In this document: in pieces, positions 11,800-23,154 of the stretch
Position numbering within the stretch: position 1 is the stretch's first letter
Layout of the letters: each line of letters opens with the position of its first letter
Source of the DNA: Phlebiopsis flavidoalba
Taxonomy: Eukaryota; Basidiomycota; Agaricomycetes; Polyporales; Phanerochaetaceae
Reading direction: 5' to 3'
DNA length: 64,000 nucleotides
Assembly: GCA_035772785.1 (NCBI GenBank)
Contig: JAOCPU010000011.1
Location: forward strand, 248,001-312,000
Made by a program: the position numbers and the translations under genes
Notes under the pieces: generated by a model
Seen by the model: only the letters and a program-made list of their open reading frames with translations
Database searches by the model: none
What the model was told of the DNA's origin: nothing

Positions 11800-13355
11800 T
11801 GTTCACATGTCACAAGGGGGCCGAAACAACCGTCGTTTCTCGCCCCCTTGTCACATGTCACTGACCCCTGCCACCTGCTGTGTGACACGTCGTTTCGCGC
11901 GGCGCTTAAGGGCTCGGAATTTTCCGCGCCTGCGGCGCGGGTGTGGCGCCCGTTGGGAGTCGCCCGTTGTCAGAATGTCGGATCGACTGAACAAGAGGGC
12001 TCATGAGCCCGGCTCAGAGCCTTCAAGCCGCTGGACCACATCAGAGCGCCCGCGGGCCACAACGAGATGCGTGAGGCCACACGCACGAGAGCCCAGAGGC
12101 GCTATGACCACCTGTGTGAAGAAATTGAGGCCACAAGTCAACAGGGCTTATACTCTACTTATCGCTGTTACTAATGACATCAACCGTCAAGATGCACTAC
12201 ATAGTGCATCGCGACCTACTTGGTAATGTAGGTAAGTTGACACGCTAAACCAGTCCGAGTCTGCAAAGCATTCAGATTCGTGCAAGTGCAAGTATGCACA
12301 TTGCATGAGTGGTCGAAACGTCCCTCTGAGATAGGCAGAAATTTACCAGAAAGTTGGCAAGGAAATCCAAATGACTACTCTCAATAAGGCAAACGATCTA
12401 TGTGGCCTCCTTCACGATGGCTCGCAGGTTTTGGCGCTCGGGAGTGGGAGGGCTCGTGGGAGGGCAGGCCCCCTGAATATACACCCAATAGGCTGCCCCG
12501 CAGATTCCGGACAAAATGACCCCTGGGGCGGCCGCAGGCCGCCCGAAAATCCGACATTTTGCCCCTCGAGGGTCCCAGAGGCAATGCCAAATGGCCGGAC
12601 AAATGTGACCATCACGCGGGCGAGCCTACCCCCAAGTCCGGACATCCACGTGGGTGCGGTGATGCGCCAACGCGACCGCGACAGGCCGACGGCCACGATG
12701 AGTTCACACAAGCTCGATAGTCTGTCACTTATGGTGAGCAGGCGAGGCCAGCTGAGAAATGATAAGAGACACATAAATTTCCGTGCATAACACTCATCTC
12801 ACATGAGTTTGTGACCAGACGGCTACTGTGGCGCTTGAGCCGTAGTGGAAAGCGCAAGCTCGATTCATTGTATGCCGCTATCTGTGACATCGGCTGTCCC
12901 TAAAAACTTACTCGAAGTCCCTCTGCATGTCACATATGGCAGTAGAAAACCGTGAAAGGTGCTGCTAAGATTATGTTTCCGAACTTACAGGCATTTTGAA
13001 CAACGGGGTTTATTCGCGAAAAATACGAAATATATTAGGCTATCCGGGGATCCGGACAAAATTTGGACCTTTGGGTAGGCAATCCCAAATTTCGCCGGAC
13101 ATTTTGGGGCGGGGCCGCGGCCCGTCCGACATTTTGGACCCCCCAAAATTCGGCCATCTCCCGGGTAGCCCTACTTGCCCTATTTTCAGGGGGCCTGGGA
13201 GGGCTCATGGGAGGGCTCTGAGATCCCGGGCTCTGAGCCGGGCTCTGAGCCCTCTTGTTCAGTCGATCCGACGCTCTCGACCCGTTGTCACACGTCACCG
13301 GGCCCGCCGCCGCTGTCGCCGGTGCGTTTGTAAGTGTCACACGGTCACACCCGCC

Positions 13356-13387
13356 GCCGTTCAGGTCGAATTAGTACAGTGTACTTA
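13356..13387 (-). repeat. Right outer terminal inverted repeat
   Basis: The reverse complement begins TAAGTACACTGTACTAATTC and runs to GAACGGC, matching the left end at 11770-11799. Confidence 0.7.
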
Positions 13388-13867
13388 ATTTGAAAGTATC
13401 TCCAGCTCGGTTACTCGCGTAAACTTGAAGTCACCCGGTATCTACTACTTACTCACCGCAAACTCATGGTCCCCATTGTGACTGTCAATCTTAAACTAGG
13501 GGATAGATCAAACCCAAACGCAAGGTCCTCTCCGTTTTGCGCACAAAAGTACAAAGCTCAACTTGAAGTATATTCTGGCTCATCATGACATAACATTCGG
13601 TTGACTATGCTCGATAGACTGCACAATCAACGCATATAAATTACCTGTTTAACAACCCGTGAAAAATCGAAGAGAAGAGGCAAATGGGACAAATAAAAAG
13701 TCTGGATTTTCAGCGAAGCTCTAATTTTCGTCAGAGTCTGAGTCCGAACCAACGACCTCGTCTACAAGGGTGCGGCCGAGGAACTTCCTACTTTAAACGC
13801 GACTTTATTCGATGTACTCATACGCTGTCTCTGGGGAGCATCTGTTGCTAGTCAGGCAGCATGGGGT

Positions 13868-14244
13868 TCACGTTTTAGAGCCATTAAACGCACGAGAGGT
13901 AGCAGCCGCAGCGCGAGCCGGCGGGTGCGCTCCCTGAGGGGCCGGATGCGGCTGGGAAGCACGAGGAGCAGCACTGACAGTCTGTCCATTCTGCGGCGGA
14001 ACTCTCTGTCCCTGTAGCGGTGCAGGAGGGCCGTAGTAGGGAGCCGGAGGATAATAATAGTACCCGTTGTTTACGGGTGGAGGTGCATGGGGCCTGCCAC
14101 TGAGGAGCTGGTGCCCACTGGGGGCGACTGAGAGATCGAATAATCAGTTTACCTGCGAGCGAGTCGGCGGATATTATGTACTCACAAGCCTTGGTTAACG
14201 GGCGGGTACGGTACATACGTGGACTGGTAGTGATAGTAAGGCAT
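13868..14244 (-). CDS. Small Tyr/Pro-rich hypothetical protein (copy 3)
   Basis: ATG at 14244 gives MPYYHYQSTYVPYPPVNQGL up to a GTGAGT donor at about 14184. After an intron of about 60-80 nt with a CTCAG or CCCAG acceptor, the second exon reads HAPPPVNNGYYYYPPAPYYG, then PPAPLQGQRVPPQNGQ, and ends RAAAATSRAFNGSKT at a TGA (13868-13870). I checked the second exon codon by codon and it is open. The protein is about 100 residues, rich in Pro, Tyr and Ala, without signal peptide or membrane segment. A TATAAA box lies at 14372-14377 and a shared 18-mer at 14575-14592. It resembles the genes at 8.1-8.5 and 10.0-10.5 kb. Function is unknown. Confidence 0.5.
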
Positions 14245-14371
14245 GAGGAAATAGATACTGGGTAGTGAACGCCGAAAAATGAAAGAGGCTTTGGCAGTAG
14301 TAAGGTTTTTGAGCACTGTTGTGAGATTTGAGTAAGATAGTTCACCATGAAAAACAGTCCGGTCGAGTCCC

Positions 14372-14377
14372 TTTATA
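14372..14377 (-). promoter_or_regulatory. TATA box of Tyr/Pro-rich gene copy 3
   Basis: TATAAA on the minus strand, about 128 bp upstream of the ATG at 14244. Call based on sequence and spacing. Confidence 0.45.
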
Positions 14378-14574
14378 GCCCTGATTTGCCTTCGTACTAG
14401 CCGAAAATGGCCGGTACAAGAGGCTTGCAGTAGAAACGAACGTGCTATCAATGACATTCCAAATAAAGGGTTGACAATTCTTCTTCAGATATCTCATGGG
14501 AAAGAAAGAGTTACCTATCAAGAAGAAGACGTGGCAAAAATCGAAGCTGCCATGCCATTTCAATCTCTAGATCT

Positions 14575-14592
14575 TGGTCGGTGTGGTAATGC
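14575..14592 (+). promoter_or_regulatory. Shared 18-mer upstream of Tyr/Pro-rich gene copy 3
   Basis: Exact copy of the 18-mer at 10815-10832, here 331 bp upstream of the ATG. The matching position relative to two related genes suggests a common regulatory site. Confidence 0.45.
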
Positions 14593-17452
14593 GCAAGGTT
14601 CCGCTCGTCTTGACAGGGTTGAGTCGTTTCGTTGTACAGTATTGCAAAAACGCACCACGCGGAGCTACAACTCCATGGATACCTAAGTTTAGTATGCGCG
14701 TTGGAGTATGCCATTTTGAAATTGATAGCTCCCGTATCTGAAAACATCGTAAAAGTACAGGACTGGGATGGTTTGGCGGAGGGCGGAAGTGATATAACTT
14801 ACCCATGGTCCGACGCGATAGAAACGAGGACACAATCGAGCAATAGGCTGCGTGCATCCATCAGGCTATCAATATCGGAATGTCATCCCCCAGACTTATC
14901 TGCTGGTAGGCTGTTCGCGCGGCCACCGTATACCTAGTACTTGTCACGCCGATCCGACGACAGCGAACTCAAGTACCTCCGCCCCATTTTGAGAGACAGT
15001 TTCTTTCTTTGTTTTATACATAAAGCCGTAAACGCATGGAGAATGTTTGGCTGGTGATCTGGTGAAGATGTAACAGAACTGAGAGCAAGTTCGTTCTACC
15101 CCTTTGCAAAGGCGCTTAGTAATAGAGGAAATGCCAACGGCAAATTCCGTGTGATGTGCCTTCCCTTGCGGCCACCATCATCATCGCGCTCGCATCATCG
15201 TCAGGCGTGCATATGTTGCACGCTGTTTGCACGGGCATAACTATAAAAGCTCTATGTGTAAGCACACATGGGCCAACAAACGTAGCAAACGGCGGTGAGG
15301 TAAGTCATTATGCTCTTCTAAACTGCATATGTGGCTGCTCATGTATTATTATCAGCATCAGTCGACGACTTAGAGTTCGGCAGCCCTGAGAGGCTGCCTG
15401 GGTCAAACACTAGTCGCTGGTTGCGATGTCATGACCTACCTTGCTCTTCGTGAGAGATGTGTATACTATATCGCTCTGCGCACGACAAGTGCCAAGTTGC
15501 CCAGGATGCGTATGCTCTTTCTGCGCGACTCTCCTCCATGCAAGTCGTACTTGTATTATCACAGCCGTGAGTTTGGCGGATCAACTACAAGCTTCACCAT
15601 TGTCAGTGGCTCGCCTCGTGAGCTGAGCACACCAAAGAATGCCAACCCTCAGCGTTCCGATTCATGCCGACCGTATAGGGCATGTACGAGGGCAAAGCGG
15701 GTCAGTCGATTTTTCGATGCAGCATTGGCCTGATACTTGGGACTTGTGCTTGGCAGCAGCATATGCGGGGCTTTTGCTCCTCCGTTCCTCCATCCACAGA
15801 CTCCTAGCATAAGGCTGTGGTGATTGCCTAGGAACTGCGTCGCCGATAATGTGAGTGCGCTCACTTTTCGAACAGAAGATACAGTAGAAGCAAATATTTC
15901 AGATCGCGACAACAGGTTGCTGCTTTGACAACTCGGTAAGCAGCGAGCAAAGGTGCTCTTGTAGGCACTACCTATACTCACAGCACATGCTTCTCTTTAT
16001 GAGCAGCTCTCTCGTTCAGCTCAAAAGGTCCAATCTTCTTCTCGCATTCAGGAGAATTTAGCATCGATCCTGACCTTCCTCTGTGGTGAGCCCATAGAAG
16101 GCCCTGTGAATGAGCAGTTTATAAAAAGTTCAACAACACAGGTTCAGCATCCTTCTGTGCACCGTACTTGTACGTCGTTCTGATTCTTTCCTCTGATACA
16201 CGTGTAGGTTGTCAGTTTACGCATCGCCTTACCGGAGATTAAATGTCGTACTATGTATAGGACGACACTGGCCCTCCGAGTGCGCTCTAACTTTGAGGTG
16301 ACTGGTGCTAACATTTACAGCGTTGCTTGTCAGTTGCGAAAATCGGTGAGTTGTTTCGCTCTGGCGCGCAATGTCAGGACAAGTCGTGGGGCCCAGAGGA
16401 AGTCTGGAACCAGAGATGATAGAGGTAAGTCATCCTTTTTACTGACTCCATGTGCTGCGATAGGCTATGCTAAGGAGTCCACACAGGTAATTCACTTATC
16501 CAACGTGGCTTTCGCAGTATGGGGTGAGATATGCATGAGGAAACATAATACCCAAAACTACGGAGTCACTGCCTACTGTCGAGACGAATAAAAAAGCTGA
16601 AACGATCTGCGCACCGAAAAAGGCAGAAATCTCCTCTCCACTACCCCTTGTGTCATCCCGCCTAGATGTCGGCGAAGATGGTTACATCGCGTAGGTCCAT
16701 CCCCATCGTCCGTCTTATATAACGCATTCTAATCACTTTCACCACAACGCGCTCCCCGTGACCAGCCAAGTGTCTATACCCTCCGGCTGCGTTTGCATTC
16801 GAATGGGTAATTTCTCCAGTCATGTTTACCACAACGTCTCCCAATGACACCATGGTATCACCTGGTGCGGTATTGTGCATGATGCTTCAGGTACTACCTT
16901 CCATGTTGATGTATGCCCCTTTCAGCCTGTGCCGAAGAACGGTCCCCGAACGCGTACACCAACCGAAAGCCGATCCTCAAGGACTACAGTATCAGGAGGA
17001 CTCTAAGGCCGAGTGCTGTTCTTGCTGTATTGTGATGTAGCGAGACACGTGTTTCTCACAGGACTGGAAGTGGTAGGCTCGGCTCTAGTGATCCATCAGG
17101 TCAAGCGGGCCAGGTCGCTTCTTGTGATTGAGGACCATGCTCTCTCGGTGGTCGGTTTTTCTGTATCCATTTTGAGCGAGCTTGGCATGGTGTGGACATT
17201 GGACATATATCTTGTGTTACTCGGGACATTAACCGTTCCCTTCGGCGTGGCTCAAGCAGGCAGCAGACTAGACATTTTAATCCAGGATGTTATTGTCCCA
17301 CTACTAGTATAGATTGTATCGCGATCGGACAAATGAATCGGTACACTACACCCACCATAGGAACACGTGGACTACAAAGGGAAAATCCTGCAAGTCGGGC
17401 GAAAACACGTTGCAAGAGGCGAGTCTTTGAACGCAACAGTGGCACCAATGAG

Positions 17453-17577
17453 TTCTCATTGCTATCATGGGCTCCCATTGCCACCATGGGCTCCCATTGC
17501 CACCATGGGCTCTCATTGCCACCATGGGCTCTCATTGCCACCATGGGCTCTCATTGCCACCATGGGCTCTCATTGCT
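17453..17577. repeat. 19-bp minisatellite, about 6.6 copies
   Basis: Tandem units of CATTGCCACCATGGGCTCT, with variants (CCC for CTC, and a diverged first and last unit). The period of 19 is not a multiple of three, so the array cannot encode a fixed peptide repeat. It lies about 330 bp beyond the 3' end of the glutamate dehydrogenase gene. Confidence 0.95.
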
Positions 17578-17907
17578 GTAAATCGTGGCGTGGGAAAGAG
17601 GCTTGCTGGAGTCGCTACGCCTAGTGTAGTGATCCTCCACGTCTCTTACGTACAAAGCCAACAAGCCAACTCCCAGTTACGAGACGATCGCCCCGGATCT
17701 CATTCTCACATGCATCTCGCCCTACTCAAGTCCCAAGGGCCCCGATAGCCCAGTGAACAGGACAGCCACACAAGCAGTTAAATCCAAAAGAAAACCTCGA
17801 TTATACTACTACACTTCTACTATACAAATTCTTTTCTCTTCACTATCAGAGTCCGTCCATGCCTTGCGTGATTATTTTGAGTGTGATGCGATGAGAATGA
17901 GGCCCTA

Positions 17908-20900
17908 CTACGCTGCGAGGTCCCGCGCGAAATGGAAGAAGTCGACCGACGAGCCGTCGACGCCGTACTTGTAAATCTACGGCAAACAAGAGTCAGCACA
18001 CAGCACGAAAAAAAGCAAGTAGAGAAAATACGCACGAAATGCGACGCAACCCAACTCGAGAACAACGCCCTCTGATACGGCTCCGGCAGGCGCGCCAACA
18101 GCGCATCCAAGCCCACCTGATCCACCAGCGTCTTCGGGATTGCGCGGCGCATGACACCGCGCCGGCTCGCAGCGTCGTCAAACAGATCCGACGCCTCGAG
18201 CTCCGCCTGGAGGTCATTTAGCGTGCTCGAGAGCTCGTCCGAGATGAGCGTGCGCGACTTCGCGCCGCCCGCCCGCGCGTGCGCCTTCCAGATGCACGTG
18301 AACTCGGCCGCCGCGTTCTCCGTGATCTTCTGCTGCACGTCCTTGACGTAGCTGGTGTAGAAGGGCGAGGGTTTGCCGTCTTTGAAGATCATGTGTTCGA
18401 CGTATTCGTCGGTGGTGAGTGCGAGGCCTGCGAGGACCTCGAGCGAGGAGCTCGTCACGCCGCCTGCGCATGCCATCAGCATCATGCCACCCACTGCGAG
18501 GGGGAGACTCACCCTTGTTCGCGCTCGAGTCCTTGAACAGCACAACCTTGCGCTTCTCGAGGTACAAACCGCGCCTGCTGCGTAAAGAACAAATTCGCGC
18601 CCTCGACGACAAACCGGAAATGCGGCTTGCCCTCCGCATCGACGAGCGCCGCGACATTCGAGATGTTCACCGCCTCGGGCCGCCCGCCGCACGGCACAAA
18701 CAGGTCCGCCTTGAAGCGCAGGTGCGCGCCGTTCCGGAACTCCGTCCCATCCGCGACAACCTCGCCCGACGGCAGCCGCACGTCCTGCGCGTCCACGCGC
18801 ACGAGGTACCCATCTTTGCTGAGCTTGCTCTCGTCGAAGTTGGCCACGGGCACGCGCGCGTGTGCGAGGCGCACGAGCTCGGTGCGGTCCAGCCCCTGCG
18901 GGTCCGCGAGCACGCCGCTCCCGTCGATGATCGCGACGGTCTTGTCGCTGCTCAGCAGAATCTCGTCTGTGCTCAATGTGTCAGGGAGTGTGAGGGAAAG
19001 GGGAGATGGAAAGACGCACTGGAACCAAGATCGCCATCCGGCCCGCCGGTCTGCACCTTCGTGATGTCCTTCTCGCGGAGCCCGAGCTGCTTGTAGATGC
19101 CCCACAATGTACTGGCGCACGCCGAGCGAGGTCATGCCGTACGTGTCGTGCGGCACGCCGCCGAGGAGCTCGGCGCTCTTGCCCGTCGTGAACGACTTCC
19201 ACCATGCCTCGGCGCCGCGCGGTCGCGCGCGCGTGGACTGCGTACATTCATCAGCTTTTCCCCTGACGTTGAGTAATAAAACAACGTACATGCAGCCCAG
19301 TCCATGAGATCCGCGGTACCCTCTGTACAAAAAAATCAGCACGAAACCCAGTAGGCGAGTGGTAGGACGCACCATCAGGCCCGAAGAAAACAAAAATCTC
19401 CGGCTTGCCATACAGATCGACAATCCGCTCCTTGATGCCCGGACAGTGTCTGCCCTGGAATCAACAGATCGATAATACTCTGTCTCTTCATCAGCACCCA
19501 ACGGCATTTATAGGAGGAAGATTCACGCACGTCGACGTATTTCTCGAAACAGAGCTTCTTGTTCGCGCCGAGGCTGCCATCCATGTCAAACTCCAGCACG
19601 GAAAAGGAGAGGAGAAAAAGAACGTACGAAGGCAAAATAGTCCCCTTCGCCCCTCCCTCGGGGATATCCTTATTCTTCAAGCTCTGCGTCGCCGCGAGCC
19701 CATAATTCTCATCAAACAGCTGCCTCTGGTTGATCGAATACGCCCTGCTTGCGCATCAGCCTCTGTAGTAAAGATCGGAAGAAGGGGGGGCACGCACTCG
19801 CGATTACGCGACTGGACGATCCGGATCCCACCGCGCGCGACGTCGCGGAAGCGGATGTGGAACCCGCGGAACTCGTTCCCGATGGACGAAGAACATCCCG
19901 AAGGGCTTCTTCGGGGGTACTCGACCTCGGGCAAAAAGTCGGGCGCGAGGCGGAAGGAGAGAGCGCGACCTTTGTCGGCTGGTAGAAAATTCGTCTTCAA
20001 TATATGCCTGGTGTGCCGCCGCGTTAGCAAGGGAGGAGAGGAGAGGGAGGGAGAGCGTATATTTTTATACTTGTTGAAGATGAGGAACGCCTCGAGCACC
20101 TGCAGCTCGTGCTTGTTTGACGTCGTGCGCCGGATCTTGTCGTACAGCTCGTGGTCGGACAGCGGCTGCTGCGTCGTCAGGCGCTGGTACGACAGTGTCG
20201 GCCTGTCTTTCCGTCAGCCTTTCCTCCTCACATTCCACAGTGGATGTACTCACATCAGCTGCGAGGCTTGGTCCGCCGCGGGGTAGTGCACCATCGCAAA
20301 GTTTACGTAGAGCAGGTTTATCTAGTGGGCTGTTCAGCATTCGACGCGCATATACCCACTAGAAATACGTACGAGCTCAGGTGTGCGCGTGAATGACCTG
20401 TGCGATGCTCTCGCGCCGTGAAACGTCTCCTCGCGGAAGCGGCGCTTGATGTCGTTGAGCACCTCGGCGTGCGACGGGTTGGCCTCGTCGAGGAGATTCT
20501 TGAGCGCGAGGTACGCCGCGCCGAGCCGGTTGCAGAAGTGCTGTGCGAAAAATCCACCCACAATCTACACATTCCATCAGCATACATAGTGAGTGGTGAG
20601 AAGAAGAGTGAGCGTACAGGCATAAGTCGCCCTCCTGCACCGCATGCCCGCCCTCGGGCCCCACTCGCATAAAAGAAACGGGTTGTCCGGCAGACAAAAC
20701 AGCAGGCTCGCCTCCTTCATGACCTGGAAGATCGAGTGCTCGATCGGCGGCGCGTTCGCGCGCGCCGGGCAGCGGCGGGTTAAGGTACAGTCCGATGATC
20801 GTCACGCCGTTCGCAAACTGCTCGACGTACTTGCGCGCCGAGTAGAGCGAGTAGAAAGTGGTACAGGTTCGAGAGCGCGCTGAAGAATTTGCTTGTGCCG

Positions 20901-21884
20901 CCGGTTTTGTACCCGATGACGAGGCGCCGTTCACGGCTGCCTTCGACTTCGAGGACCTAGGAGGGTGGGTTAGTGAGATTGGGGGGAGGGGGAGGGGGAG
21001 GGGGTACCTCGATGACGGGCCCTGTGCGTGTTTCGACGTTGTCCATCACGCGTTGGTAGATCTCTCGAGTGTGTTTTCGCTCGCCTTTTCGAGGAAGACG
21101 GGGTCCGAGACTGTGCGTATATCGGTTTTCCTGCTCGACCGTCAACACACCTTAGCATATAGCGAATGAAAAGGGAGGCACGCACCCGTCGGCACGCGTC
21201 GACTTAGGCGGGACGGCGGGGAAGTTGCACTTGGACACAAAGTAGCACCGGAGCTGCTGGCTCGCCGTCGCCGACACACTGCCCGTCGAGCGATACGTCT
21301 CGAGGCGATACGCATTCTGCGCGGGGTCGACTTGTCGAGATACAACTCATCAATCCGCGCCTCGCACGTTCGCGCCGGGGCCCTCGGTGCTCGTCTTGCC
21401 GGGCGGGCTCGTGTGGATGAACGTCGCGCCGCGGCCGGCGGCGTCGACGTGCTCGAGGTCGATGACGAGCTTTGGGACGGGTCGTGCTTCGTGTACGCGA
21501 GCACCTTGGCGCCGTACAGCGCGACGATGTGGTCGCTGATCACCTCGACGCTCTCGGACGCAAAAGTAGGTGTCGTCGATGCCGAGGTGCGCGTAGAACC
21601 AGGTGATCTCGTTCGCGACGAGCTCGCGCGGGATGAAGCCCTACATCCACGTGTTAGAATACGCGGAGTGTGGTGTAAGGAGGCGGACGCACCTGGGAGG
21701 CGATGTTAGCCTGGACCTTGGCGCGTTGCTCGTCCTTGCCCGCGAATACGGGTGTAGAGTACCCCGGGACGTTCTTGACGCGGTGCACGGCCGACTCGGC
21801 GGGGCGCAGGCCCGAGGCGGACAGCAGCGACTTGGCCTCTGTGAGCGGGGTGCTCGCGCCAGACGCAGACTGCGGTGTCGACAT
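17908..21884 (-). CDS. GDH2: NAD-dependent glutamate dehydrogenase, large fungal type
   Basis: Catalyses oxidative deamination of glutamate to 2-oxoglutarate and ammonium with NAD, in glutamate catabolism. The start is MSTPQSASGASTPLTEAKSL at 21884. N-terminal blocks include GFIPRELV and TWFYAHLGIDDTYF near 21600. The middle contains FFAQHFCNRLGAAYLALKNL and a later FFVIGNEFRGFHIRFRDVAR. The catalytic segment DIPEGGAKGTILPS lies at about 19665-19625; its Lys near 19647 is the expected catalytic residue. The Rossmann part follows: GPDEGTADLMDWA, then KTVAIIDGSGVLADPQGL, then RFVVEGANLFFTQQAR near 18610 and KDSSANKGGVTSSSLEV near 18530-18440. The protein ends SSVDFFHFARDLAA at a TAG (17908-17910). 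The gene has many small introns; about 1,050 residues are expected and the whole length is represented. At least eight frame breaks interrupt it, yet motifs remain intact, which points to sequence error. The identification is very secure. Confidence 0.95.
20981..21004 (+). repeat. G-quadruplex-type tract inside a GDH2 intron
   Basis: Four G runs (6, 5, 5 and 5) separated by single A residues. On the gene's strand it is C-rich and begins a few bases after a GTACC donor; the intron ends CCTCCTAG before the codons for VLEVEGS. It makes up nearly half of an intron of about 50 nt. Confidence 0.85.
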
Positions 21885-23154
21885 CGTGTCGGACGATGGG
21901 GGCGGGTGATCAGACGATGTAGAAGGGCAAAAACAAGAGAGCTAGGGCGGGTTGTAGATGTCGTAGATCGGGTGGTGAGAGTAGCAGAGCGTGCTCATCG
22001 ATGTGGGGCAGCAGGCGCGGTATATATACGTCAGTCGGTCTGCGCGCGACCGTCTGCTCATGGATCTTGAAGAGCACCGCCCTTCGGAGGCCTGCCGAAA
22101 CACACGGCCGAGACCCGCCACGTGTGCGGTGCTATTTCCGGGCGGTCGCCGCCGGCGCGTCGGTACAGCGTCCGGACCTTCTGCGCGCCCCCCGCCGGAG
22201 CCACGCCGCTGCATTTCGCCGGACGTTCATCCGCGCGTGCCTCCACCCACTGCGACGCGTCGCTGCAGCATTTTCTACGCTCCAAAACCCTCAAAATTCT
22301 TCGAAAATGCGCCAGGAAAAAGCGCACACCGCCCCCGGCAGTGGCGAGACCCGCGGTATTCTAGGATGGCGGTGGCGAGAGATCCGCCGCGCGGTCGCGG
22401 TTGTGGCATACACTGCTCGGCCGGTGCTTGTTGTCGTCTACGGCGCAGGCTCCTCGTGCGATTTCACACCTCCAGCGCGGCGGGCAGCTGACCCCCGTGC
22501 GCGGCCGCCTTCCCCCAGCAATCGCGAGATTTCCGCACGCTCTTGCGACGATGGTTCGACCGCGCGCGGATTCGTATGAAAGCACGTTTCGGGCGCAAGA
22601 GGGCGCGTGGGGGCGACGGCGCGCGCCAGAAGGTGCTCAGATGATGCACGGTGCGTCGAGGGTGTAAAGGCAGCGTAAGAGGACGCGTTTCTGGGGCGCC
22701 CTTGGCGCGGCCCTGGCTCGAAGCGAGCGCAGCGGCGGGGCCTGGGCCACCCACGTCCGCGTACCCTACTGGTTGCAAGCACTCAGATGACACGGAGGGT
22801 GTCCTCGCCTCATAGTGTCGCCATGTCTGGTGATCTTGCGTCTCGGGCCAGCAACGTTGCTTCGGGTCCGTGTTTTCTTGCTTTTCATAGCCACGCATAC
22901 AACACGCTTTAAAGCTGTGAATTTTTGTTAGAACGGAGTCTTTCGCGGAGTCTGAGCACGGGTGTGCCCGAACACGTCTGCGAGCCCACTGGGTGCTTCC
23001 CAAAGGGCCGACAAAGTGCATTGTCATTCCAACACATCCACCGAAGAGGAAACGAAACTTGACCATTCCACTCGCTACAGCATATACCCACTTCAAGTCA
23101 CATCTCAGAGCACAAACCAACACTCAACTACCGCCCCGCGCCTTATCTCTCCCC
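21885..23154. other. GDH2 promoter and intergenic region
   Basis: GC-rich DNA between the GDH2 start and the 3' end of the P450 gene. Long overlapping open frames occur on both strands (for example 22001-22579 plus and 22464-23123 minus), but they lie in high-GC sequence where stops are rare and carry no motif. I call no gene. Confidence 0.4.

Larger units (their letters stand above)
11770..13387. mobile_element. Non-autonomous element with long interrupted terminal inverted repeats
   Basis: The left end (11770-11799) and right end (13356-13387, reversed) share TGTACTAATTCGACCTGAAC and a few bases on either side. A second inverted pair lies further in: 11977-12021 and 13229-13272 reversed, sharing GTCGGATCGACTGAACAAGA and the following AGGGCTC...GCCCGGCTCAGAGCC. 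The interior is rich in GGGAGGGCTC and CCGGACA/CCGACATTTTG motifs. Both ends abut TAA, which may be part of the ends or a short target duplication. No transposase motif is visible in its two longest frames (about 139 codons each). It fits a MITE or foldback-like DNA element of 1.6 kb moved by a helper elsewhere. Confidence 0.65.
14245..17452. other. Long stretch without a recognisable gene
   Basis: The first 350 bp are the promoter of the gene at 14244. Beyond that, open frames up to 112 codons occur on both strands (for example 15431-15733 plus, 15649-15981 minus, 16253-16591 plus, 16662-16880 minus, 17013-17312 plus). The last is strongly hydrophobic. None shows a family motif, repeated exon structure or signal peptide that I can support. 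Confidence 0.35.

Noticed and set aside
17013..17312. 99-codon hydrophobic plus-strand frame
   Set aside because: Looks membrane-like, but has no neighbouring exons, no family resemblance and no promoter evidence.
17453..17577. CRISPR-like repeat array
   Set aside because: Units are directly adjacent without spacers and the genome is fungal; it is a minisatellite.
22001..23123. Overlapping long frames on both strands upstream of GDH2
   Set aside because: High GC removes stop codons in all frames; the translations are Arg/Pro/Ala-rich without motifs.
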